Part shown: piece after piece, positions 1 to 4,918 of the stretch | How positions within the stretch are numbered: the stretch's first letter is position 1 | How the letters are laid out: every line of letters begins with the position of its first letter | Assembly (NCBI GenBank): GCA_946530565.1 | Contig: CAMNAE010000085.1 | Span: forward strand, 1 to 6,814 | Direction: 5' to 3' | DNA: 6,814 nt | From: an uncultured Oscillibacter sp. | Lineage (GTDB): Bacteria; Bacillota; Clostridia; Oscillospirales; Oscillospiraceae | Made by a program: the position numbers and the translations under genes | The notes under the pieces: model-generated | Database searches by the model: none | Told to the model about the DNA's origin: nothing | What the model saw: only the letters and a program-made list of their open reading frames with translations

Positions 1-718
1 CTACGGCAAGGTGACCGGCGCCAACAAGGGCAAGGGCGGCTCGCAGCACATTGCCGACTTCAAGATCGGCATGCTCGGCGCCAACGGCATCGTGGGCGGC
101 GGCTACGCGCTCGCTGTCGGCGCGGCGCTTGCTGCCCGGCTGCAGAACACCGGCGCGATCTCAGTCGTCTTCTTCGGTGACGGTGCTGCGAACCGCGGCA
201 CCTTCCACGAGGCAGCCAACATGGCTGCCGCCTGGAAGCTCCCCGTCATCTTCGTGTGCGAGAACAACGGCATCGCCTCCGCTACCACGACCGACGAGGG
301 GCAGCAGTCCGTGCAGGACTTCGTACGCCGTGCCTATGGCTACGATATGGCAGGCTACACCTGCAACGGCAACGACTTCTTCGACGTCTACGAGACGATG
401 GGCAAGCTTGCCAGACGCGCCCGCGAGGGCGAGGGCAACCGCTGCGGTATCCTTGAGTGCAAAACGCACCGCCCGATGTGTCATGTCGCCTGCGATACGC
501 AGGCCTACCGCGACGGAAAGTCCGCCTGGGCGAAATTCCAGGCAGACGACTGCATCGCCAATTTTGAGCGCCGCTGCCTTGCCGAGGGCTGGCTCACGCA
601 GGCCGATTTTGACGCCGTGCAGAACCGGGTCACCGAGATGGTTGAGGCGGCAAAGCAGTTCGCGATCGACAGCCCCTACCCGCCCGAGAGCGAGCTTACG
701 ACCGATCTTTACGACTGA
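1..718 (+). CDS. Thiamine-diphosphate dehydrogenase E1 component, alpha subunit (partial, N-terminus missing)
   Basis: The reading frame is already open at base 2 and ends at TGA 716-718, so 238 residues are visible. Family members are usually about 320-330 residues, so roughly 85-90 are missing upstream; the GTG at base 11 is internal. Visible residues 59-61 (GDG) and 88-89 (NN) form the thiamine-diphosphate/Mg motif, inside a very typical stretch (FFGDGAANRG, then EAANMAAAWKLP). The glycine-rich MLGANGIVGG segment (24-33) and GYDMAGYTCNGND (113-125) also match the family. The protein should decarboxylate a 2-oxoacid or acetoin-like substrate together with the beta subunit next door and pass the acyl group to a lipoyl-E2. 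The substrate cannot be told from sequence. Odd point: the loop that usually reads YRxxGHxxGDxxxYR reads HRPMCHVACDTQAYR (156-170), keeping His161 and Asp165 but replacing the glycines with cysteines. Acetoin dehydrogenase AcoA is the closest named alternative; I do not assign the symbol. Confidence 0.93.
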   Translation, partial: YGKVTGANKGKGGSQHIADFKIGMLGANGIVGGGYALAVGAALAARLQNTGAISVVFFGDGAANRGTFHEAANMAAAWKLPVIFVCENNGIASATTTDEGQQSVQDFVRRAYGYDMAGYTCNGNDFFDVYETMGKLARRAREGEGNRCGILECKTHRPMCHVACDTQAYRDGKSAWAKFQADDCIANFERRCLAEGWLTQADFDAVQNRVTEMVEAAKQFAIDSPYPPESELTTDLYD

Positions 719-725
719 GGAGGGG
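718..725 (+). promoter_or_regulatory. Ribosome binding site of the E1 beta gene
   Basis: AGGAGGGG begins on the last base of the E1 alpha stop codon and lies 4 nt before the ATG at 730. It is a near-perfect anti-16S match. It fixes the beta start and shows that the two subunits are translated from one message with an 11-nt gap. Confidence 0.85.
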
Positions 726-729
726 CAAA

Positions 730-1713
730 ATGAGTGTAATGACTTACCGTGAGGCCGTGCTGCACGCACTGGCCGAAGAAATGATTCGCGACAAGAGCGT
801 CTATGCCATGGCCGAGGATATCTGGGGAAACTGCGGTGTGATGGGCCAATACCGCGGACTCAACGACCTTGTGCACGATCCCAGCCGCATTCTGAACGCG
901 CCGATCTCTGAGACCGCGATCGTCGGCAGCGCCGTCGGCGCAGCTATGAGCGGCATGCGCCCGGTCATCGATATCCGCTTTTCCAACTGCATGCCCGTGT
1001 GCATGGACGAGGTCATGAACCAGATGGCAAAGTCCCGCTATATGTTCGGCGGCCAGTCCAAGGCGCATCTGGTACTCCGCTGCGTCGACGGTCCCATGCA
1101 GATGCAGGGCGCCCACCACACCGACTGCCTTGAGGCCTGGTATGCGCACATCCCGGGCATCCAGGTGATCATCCCCTCTTCCCCCGCCGTCGGCAAGGGC
1201 CTTTTGAAGACTGCGATCCGCAACGACAACCCCGTCATCATGTTCGAAGAGCGCAATCTCTTCGCCATGACAGGCGAGGTGCCCGATGACCCGGATTTCA
1301 CCATTCCGATCGGCAAGGCAGCCGTCGCCCGTGAGGGCAGCGACGTGACCGCGGTCGTCTACGGCATTATGGTCTCCCGCGCGCTCGAGGCCGCTGAGAC
1401 GCTCGAAAAAGAAGGCATCTCGCTCGAGGTCATCGATCTGCGCAGCATCTCGCCCTGGGACAAAGAGACCGTGCTTAACTCCGTGCGCAAGACCGGCCGC
1501 GCTGTCATCGCACACGAGGCGGTGCGTCAGGCGGGCTTTGGCGCCGAGATCTCGGCCACGATCGCAGAGGAGGCCTTCAGCTCGCTGAAGGCGCCGGTCG
1601 AGCGCATCGGCTCCCCGTTCATTCCCTTCCCCGCGACGCCGCATCTCGAGGATCTGTGCCGCGTTCTCGCAAAGGACATTATTGCCGGTGCGAGGAAGAC
1701 GATGGGCCGCTGA
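730..1713 (+). CDS. Thiamine-diphosphate dehydrogenase E1 component, beta subunit
   Basis: This complete 327-residue protein has the usual length for the pyruvate/acetoin dehydrogenase E1 beta family. It should pair with the upstream alpha subunit as alpha2beta2 in the cytoplasm. The N-terminal pyrimidine-binding domain shows the NAPISE segment with the cofactor-activating Glu61, the GxAxGAAxxGxRPV stretch (66-79) and the FGGQ segment (106-109). The centre has HIPGIQVIIPSSP and KGLLKTAIR. The C-terminal transketolase domain has EVIDLRSISPWDKETV and a KTGRAVIAHEA strand. Divergences from the usual signature are visible: GED is AED (28-30), and the active-site HSQ is His130-Thr-Asp (AHHTDCLEAWY). 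The aromatic and histidine positions needed for the fold are kept, so the protein looks intact. A terminator follows directly, with no E2 or E3 gene. AcoB/PdhB-like is a fair description, but the substrate is unknown. Confidence 0.93.
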   Translation: MSVMTYREAVLHALAEEMIRDKSVYAMAEDIWGNCGVMGQYRGLNDLVHDPSRILNAPISETAIVGSAVGAAMSGMRPVIDIRFSNCMPVCMDEVMNQMAKSRYMFGGQSKAHLVLRCVDGPMQMQGAHHTDCLEAWYAHIPGIQVIIPSSPAVGKGLLKTAIRNDNPVIMFEERNLFAMTGEVPDDPDFTIPIGKAAVAREGSDVTAVVYGIMVSRALEAAETLEKEGISLEVIDLRSISPWDKETVLNSVRKTGRAVIAHEAVRQAGFGAEISATIAEEAFSSLKAPVERIGSPFIPFPATPHLEDLCRVLAKDIIAGARKTMGR

Positions 1714-1737
1714 TCGTTCCATGCTGTCATAATAATT

Positions 1738-1786
1738 AAAACAGCCGCACTGTGAAGGCATTCAGGCCCCGCAGCGCGGCTGTTTT
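1738..1786. terminator. Bidirectional intrinsic terminator between convergent genes
   Basis: An 11-bp perfect inverted repeat, AAAACAGCCGC (1738-1748) and GCGGCTGTTTT (1776-1786), is extended inward past one A/C mismatch by five further pairs (1750-1754 with 1770-1774, one of them G-T), leaving a 15-nt loop. The A4 and T4 at the outer ends give a T-run in either direction. It lies 25 nt after the E1 beta stop (+) and 16 nt after the membrane-protein stop (-), so it probably serves both convergent units. Confidence 0.85.
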
Positions 1787-1801
1787 CATGGTTCCTGTGT
1801 T

Positions 1802-2491
1802 TTATGCGGTAAAGATTGGCCGCCAAGGAAACGCGTCTTTGAATTCCCAGTTCCGCTCGAGAAAGCGGCTCACGTGGCCGATCAGCGCGCCGTTGATCAG
1901 CGCGCAGAAAAGCGTTCCGAGCTTGACGCCCTCGAAGTGCCCGAAGCCGAAAAAGGCAAACGAGAGCAGCACGCTCACGACGCAGCTCACGATATCGTAG
2001 GCGGTCTTGGTCCTGTGGATCTCAGTGCCGAGCTTCCCTGAGAGCTCCTTGACAAAGAGCTCATAGGCCTCAGGCGGGAGATAGGTGTGGAAGAGGCAGC
2101 TCACGCCGATCGCGCAGACCAGCATGCCGGCAAAGTAGCAGAAGGCGCGCCATACGATGCCGGCAAAAGGCGCAAGAGCCAGTAAAGAGATACACGCGTC
2201 CAGTGTCAGTCCGTAGATGACCGCCGTTGCAAAGCAGAAGAGATAGCCCTTTTTGAACTTCCGCATCACGAGCGAGATGACGATGATCAGCGTAAGCTGC
2301 AGAATGTATTCCGACATGCCGAAGGTATAAAACGGCAGGGTCTGTGAGATCTTAAGATGCAGCAGATATGCCGGCGCGACGATCATCGACATGCCGAAAT
2401 CCGCCCGCTCCATGAGCGCGGTCCCAAGCGACATCGCGAGGATCCCGAGGACATAGGCAAGCTCTGCGTAAAAGACAGGTTTCTGTTTCAA
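1802..2491 (-). CDS. Polytopic membrane protein, YczE/YitT-like (DUF6198-type)
   Basis: This 229-residue integral membrane protein has about six hydrophobic segments (roughly residues 8-28, 58-78, 84-105, 113-134, 165-185 and 190-206). The N-terminal pattern GTALMERADFGMSMIVAPAY (23-42) is the hallmark of the YczE/YyaS/YitT superfamily: a first helix ending in a short polar turn, then a D/GFG(V/M)S motif. Its function is unknown; transport or envelope roles are only guesses. The start is TTG (2489-2491): GGGAG lies 9 nt upstream, and an in-frame TGA sits three codons before the TTG, so no longer version in this frame is possible. The gene has a likely promoter of its own (2560-2588) just past the vWA terminator, and converges on E1 beta with a shared terminator. 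The family call is good, the exact subfamily less certain. Confidence 0.87.
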   Translation of the reverse strand: MKQKPVFYAELAYVLGILAMSLGTALMERADFGMSMIVAPAYLLHLKISQTLPFYTFGMSEYILQLTLIIVISLVMRKFKKGYLFCFATAVIYGLTLDACISLLALAPFAGIVWRAFCYFAGMLVCAIGVSCLFHTYLPPEAYELFVKELSGKLGTEIHRTKTAYDIVSCVVSVLLSFAFFGFGHFEGVKLGTLFCALINGALIGHVSRFLERNWEFKDAFPWRPIFTA

Positions 2492-2559
2492 GTGTGCTCA
2501 CTCCCAAAGCAAGAATGCACCGTTTGATACAGAAACGGAGAAAGATCCACAGCGCGTTT

Positions 2560-2588
2560 ATCATACATCATCGCTCCTGGTTTTACAA
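2560..2588 (-). promoter_or_regulatory. Probable sigma-A-type promoter for the YitT-like gene
   Basis: On the - strand, TTGTAA (2583-2588) and TATGAT (2560-2565) are separated by exactly 17 nt, matching the -35/-10 consensus at 4/6 and 5/6 positions. It lies between the vWA terminator and the TTG start and would give a leader of about 60 nt. The spacer also contains AGGAG and ATGATG, which imitate a translation start (see findings). Confidence 0.6.
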
Positions 2589-2598
2589 GATGAACGGC

Positions 2599-2639
2599 AA
2601 AAAAAGGGCAGCACTCCCGTTGCGGAAGCGCTGCCCTTT
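2599..2639 (-). terminator. Intrinsic terminator of the vWA gene
   Basis: Read on the - strand, AAAGGGCAGC (2639-2630) pairs with GCTGCCCTTT (2612-2603) in a 10-bp perfect stem with a 17-nt loop that can form a small inner CCG/CGG hairpin. The T-run is seven T's long (2605-2599). It starts 16 nt after the vWA stop codon. Confidence 0.9.
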
Positions 2640-2655
2640 GCATTCCCGGCACCAT

Positions 2656-3327
2656 TCAGGGGCGCCCTAGATAGTCCTCGCGGATCTCGTGCAGAAGCTC
2701 CTCGTCGTCGAAGGCCTCGCTCATCGCCGATGCACAAGGAGCACTGCGGGCGCGGCCGACGACCTTGGAGAGTACCTCATAATTGACCTGTGTGCCTCTG
2801 CGGTCACTGTGGAAGCGCGCGGCACGGCTCGCCTTGATGCCCATGCGGCCGGCCTCTCGCGCCGCGTCGATGTTCGCACCCAGGAAGATGAACTCCCAGT
2901 GGTACTTTTCCTGCTCGTGCTCGATCAGACGCTTGACAGCAGGATAGCTGTATTCCCGGCTGGAGTTTTCGAGTCCGTCCGTCGTGATCACGAAGATCGT
3001 CTTCTCCGGGACGTCCTCTGCGCGAAGCGACTTGTGAATGTGTATGATGTGCCGGATCGAGCTGCCCACCGCGTCAAGGAGCGCTGTGCAGCCGCGCACA
3101 TAGTAATCCTCCCCGGTCATGGGTCTTACTTTCTGAAGATCGACCCGCTCATAGAGCCGCTCGATCCGGTCGTCGAAGAGCACGACGCTCACAAGGCACT
3201 CGCCCTCTTCCCTGCGCTGTTTCTCGATCAGGCTGTTGAAGCCTCCGATCGTATCGCTCTCAAGCCCGCCCATGGACCCGCTGCGGTCCAGGATCATCAC
3301 AAGCTCCGTCAGTCCTTTTTTGCTCAT
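2656..3327 (-). CDS. Stand-alone von Willebrand factor A (vWA) domain protein
   Basis: This 223-residue protein consists almost wholly of one vWA domain, with no signal peptide or membrane segment, so it is probably cytoplasmic. All parts of the metal-ion-dependent adhesion site are present: DxSxS at 14-18 (DRSGSM), Thr81 in RGCTALLDA, and Asp117 in TTDG. Such domains bind Mg and mediate protein-protein contacts. Short single-domain versions with the N-terminal LDRSGSM and DTIGGFNS pattern are widespread in Firmicutes, but I know no established function. The last 25 or so residues are acidic and look variable. ATG 3325-3327 is preceded by AAAGGAG with 9 nt spacing. The gene has an extended -10 promoter about 60 nt upstream and its own terminator, so it is monocistronic. 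No AAA+ MoxR-type ATPase partner, common beside other vWA proteins, is adjacent. Confidence 0.92.
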   Translation of the reverse strand: MSKKGLTELVMILDRSGSMGGLESDTIGGFNSLIEKQRREEGECLVSVVLFDDRIERLYERVDLQKVRPMTGEDYYVRGCTALLDAVGSSIRHIIHIHKSLRAEDVPEKTIFVITTDGLENSSREYSYPAVKRLIEHEQEKYHWEFIFLGANIDAAREAGRMGIKASRAARFHSDRRGTQVNYEVLSKVVGRARSAPCASAMSEAFDDEELLHEIREDYLGRP

Positions 3328-3383
3328 TGTGCGTATCTCCTTTCATTCATCCAGCGTTATGTGTTTTCCCATGTGTTGACCAG

Positions 3384-3392
3384 AGTATAACA
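3384..3392 (-). promoter_or_regulatory. Extended -10 promoter of the vWA gene
   Basis: The - strand reads TGTTATACT: a TATACT box at 3384-3389 preceded by a TGn extension. It lies about 57 nt upstream of the ATG. The -35 position (around 3407-3412, ACATAA) is poor, which fits an extended -10 promoter, and it overlaps one arm of the inverted repeat at 3409-3429. Confidence 0.55.
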
Positions 3393-3408
3393 CAGGATAT
3401 GCCCTCTT

Positions 3409-3429
3409 ATGTCGCCTCCCGGGCGACAT
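3409..3429. repeat. Perfect inverted repeat at the vWA promoter (possible operator)
   Basis: ATGTCGCC (3409-3416) and GGCGACAT (3422-3429) form a perfect 8-bp inverted repeat around a 5-nt centre. No T-run follows on either strand, so it is not a normal terminator. Its position over the expected -35 region of the vWA promoter suggests an operator. A role as an extra transcript-end hairpin of the upstream gene is the alternative. Confidence 0.5.
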
Positions 3430-3430
3430 T

Positions 3431-3464
3431 AAAAAAGCCGCCGCACCGGGCTGCGGTGCAGCGG
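3431..3464 (-). terminator. Intrinsic terminator of the DUF4870-like gene
   Basis: On the - strand, CCGCTGCACCG (3464-3454) pairs with CGGTGCGGCGG (3448-3438) in an 11-bp stem with one G-U pair and a 5-nt loop. It is followed by C and six T's (3436-3431). It begins 27 nt after the stop codon at 3492. Confidence 0.93.
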
Positions 3465-3491
3465 AAACTGTGAATGAAAGGAACCCTGCGC

Positions 3492-3788
3492 TTAGAGAAG
3501 CTTGATATCGCCGATCAGCGGCAGCGGCTGATCGCTGAGCTTCAGGGCACGGATAATGCCCATGATCGCGAGCACGAGGATCGCAAGATTGACAAGACCG
3601 CAGATCATGCCGAGGAACTTGATCCGGCTGAGGATCGAGACGATCGTCGACGCGATGTTGAGCAGAAGTGCCTGATTCAGGTGGTGCTTGACCATCTCAT
3701 CTTCCTGGTCACGGATCAGAAAGGCGATGATAAAGCCGACCCAGGTGATGTAGCTGATGACTGAACAAAGCTTTGTGTTTTTGTACAT
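3492..3788 (-). CDS. Small DUF4870/Tic20-like membrane protein
   Basis: The protein is 98 residues from ATG 3786-3788, chosen because AAGGAGG (3794-3800) sits 5 nt upstream. The frame stays open to an ATG at 3872, but that one lies upstream of the likely -10 box, has no ribosome site, and would add 28 residues unlike the family. Hydrophobic segments lie at about 8-25, 38-54 and 58-80. Between the first two is a polar stretch, then KHHLNQALLLNI (34-45), which matches the H-x-x-x-Q signature of DUF4870 proteins. The C-terminus, PLPLIGDIKLL (88-98), also fits the PLPLIG ending common in this family. Function is unknown; a role in the membrane is all that can be said. It has its own promoter and terminator, so it is a single-gene unit. 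Confidence 0.85.
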   Translation of the reverse strand: MYKNTKLCSVISYITWVGFIIAFLIRDQEDEMVKHHLNQALLLNIASTIVSILSRIKFLGMICGLVNLAILVLAIMGIIRALKLSDQPLPLIGDIKLL

Positions 3789-3793
3789 ATGCC

Positions 3794-3800
3794 CCTCCTT
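3794..3800 (-). promoter_or_regulatory. Ribosome binding site deciding the DUF4870-like start
   Basis: AAGGAGG on the - strand, 5 nt before ATG 3788. It selects the 98-residue product over the longer 126-residue reading that begins at 3872. Confidence 0.85.
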
Positions 3801-3826
3801 GAAATGAAAAAAGCCTGACACACTAC

Positions 3827-3850
3827 GGCGGCGAACTCCCATCTGCCGCC
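3827..3850 (-). repeat. Inverted repeat at the 5' end of the DUF4870-like leader
   Basis: GGCGGC (3850-3845 on the - strand) and GCCGCC (3832-3827) can pair with a 12-nt loop. It would lie within the first few nucleotides of the transcript. It may only stabilise the RNA 5' end; no known riboswitch is recognisable and there is no following T-run close enough to be a terminator. Confidence 0.4.
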
Positions 3851-3860
3851 TGATATCGTT

Positions 3861-3889
3861 ATTATAATACAAAAAACCAAAGCCCGCAA
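3861..3889 (-). promoter_or_regulatory. Promoter of the DUF4870-like gene
   Basis: A perfect TATAAT (3861-3866) has TTGCGG (3884-3889) exactly 17 nt upstream on the - strand. The predicted transcript would start near 3854 and carry a leader of about 65 nt that begins with the GGCGGC/GCCGCC inverted repeat at 3827-3850. Confidence 0.7.
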
Positions 3890-3991
3890 GATGTGAGGAC
3901 CCCTTAATGCATTTCCTGCCGGCGGATGCTCAGCACGATCGTATCAAGCTTCGGGATCTCTCTTCACGCGAAATAATCTGTGAACCTGGGT

Positions 3992-4918
3992 TCAGGGCTT
4001 ACCGCGTTGATGGATCAGGCGCAGCTGACGCCGGAGGCGATCCCGGATCTTCCCGGCAAACGCCTCAGGCTCTTCCACCCTGATCATCGGGCCAAAAGCG
4101 AGCACGCGGATCACAAGCTCGTTTTCGTCGTCGGCATCATAAAAGATCGTCACGCGGCAGCGGCCGTCATTGAGTTGCTCCGCCCGCTTTTGAAAGTGCG
4201 CAAAGTGCAGCAGCGCACGCTCAAGCGCGTTTCTGCGGTCATCGAGCGTAAGAACGAGCCTGCGCCGCCGCTCCTTTGCGCGCGCATCCAGATCCTCACG
4301 CTCCACCTCCCGATCCGACGGAGCGCAGCACACGATCCGTGCAAGGTTCACGAGGCCGTGCGCGCTGCCGGAGCAGATCAGGCGGAACTTATCGTCCTTT
4401 TCCGAGTACTCCAGCTTTTGCGGCAGTACATGCAGCGTCACAGTCCGATCCCCGCGCCCGCGAACTTCGAGACGCAGCGTCTCGCCTGCGCGGATCGCCC
4501 GGAGCAGTATGCGGAAGCGTTCGATATAGCCCTCGTCTTCAAAAGGATCCCCGTCAAGATTGCGGTCGAACACGCACACATCCTCCGGGCGAAAGAGCGG
4601 TTCAACATCCTCAAAGTCCGGCACAGACGTATCGAAAAGCCGGACGCGCGGATCCAGTGAGATAGACTTGAGCCAGCGCTTTTGCAGCGTAGTCAGAGGC
4701 ATGGACGGCGCGTAGTGAAGCGCCGTGCTGCCGTCAGGAGATAAAAGCTGCCATGCGCCTTCTTTGAGCGCCGGCTCGATCTTCAGCGCGCTTTCGGCAA
4801 AAGCCGTCTCATAGATGATGCGCCGAAGCTCTCCGGCTTTGAGCGGGGACTGCACCGCCCTTTCCAGAACGCGTGCGACAGTATTGTAGTAGACGCCGTA
4901 AAGCTCGCTGAATATCAT
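3992..4918 (-). CDS. WYL-domain regulator, second of a coupled pair (WYL2)
   Basis: This 308-residue protein belongs to the WYL family of ligand-sensing transcription regulators. The WYL region (about 138-200) shows the pattern VLPQKLEYSEKDDKFRL followed by VNLARIV, but the eponymous W-Y-L is replaced by KFRLI. A WCX-like C-terminal domain follows (about 215-300: RRNALERALLHF, RVTIFYDADDENELVIRVLAFGPMI). The N-terminal 100 residues contain a conserved-looking block (SMPLTTLQKRWLKSISLDPRVRLF, 72-95) but no clear helix-turn-helix, so DNA binding by this subunit alone is uncertain. The start ATG (4916-4918) overlaps the WYL1 stop as ATGA, with AGGAGG (4926-4931) 7 nt upstream inside the WYL1 coding end. 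That is classic translational coupling, so the two proteins probably act together in fixed ratio. The target and ligand are unknown. No T-run terminator is evident after the stop. Confidence 0.88.
   Translation of the reverse strand: MIFSELYGVYYNTVARVLERAVQSPLKAGELRRIIYETAFAESALKIEPALKEGAWQLLSPDGSTALHYAPSMPLTTLQKRWLKSISLDPRVRLFDTSVPDFEDVEPLFRPEDVCVFDRNLDGDPFEDEGYIERFRILLRAIRAGETLRLEVRGRGDRTVTLHVLPQKLEYSEKDDKFRLICSGSAHGLVNLARIVCCAPSDREVEREDLDARAKERRRRLVLTLDDRRNALERALLHFAHFQKRAEQLNDGRCRVTIFYDADDENELVIRVLAFGPMIRVEEPEAFAGKIRDRLRRQLRLIHQRGKP

Noticed and set aside
161..769. A 202-codon open frame antisense to E1 alpha.
   Set aside because: It is fully explained as the reverse of a strongly conserved E1 alpha sequence; its composition is that of a GC-rich shadow frame.
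709..1761. A 350-codon open frame on the - strand antisense to E1 beta.
   Set aside because: It mirrors the GC-rich third positions of E1 beta, runs through the terminator hairpin at 1738-1786, has no recognisable domain, and lacks a convincing ribosome site.
2352..2564. A 70-codon - strand frame (MINALWIFLRFC...) with AGGAG 9 nt upstream.
   Set aside because: Its start is inside the predicted -10 box, and most of it overlaps the YitT-like protein in another frame, where it has no membrane-protein or domain pattern. The TTG-started frame carries the family motif.
2689..3390. A 233-codon + strand frame opposite the vWA gene.
   Set aside because: The - strand frame has a full MIDAS motif, ribosome site, promoter and terminator; the + frame crosses the vWA promoter and has no motif.
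3376..3404. A TTGACC on the + strand as a divergent promoter opposite the vWA gene.
   Set aside because: No acceptable -10 lies 16-18 nt downstream, and no + strand gene follows.
3789..3872. A 28-residue N-terminal extension of the DUF4870-like protein starting at 3872.
   Set aside because: That ATG lies upstream of the likely -10 TATAAT and transcript start, has no ribosome site, and the internal ATG at 3788 has a perfect AAGGAGG.
3908..4083. A short + strand ORF (MHFLPADAQHD...) starting between the DUF4870-like promoter and the WYL2 end.
   Set aside because: It has only a weak GAGG upstream, runs into the antisense of WYL2, and has no recognisable motif.
3980..4660. Long + strand frames opposite WYL2 (3980-4660 and 4276-4665).
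   Set aside because: They are rich in Arg, Ala, Pro and His as expected for reverse frames of GC-rich genes, have no domain motif and no ribosome site; WYL2 on the - strand explains the region.
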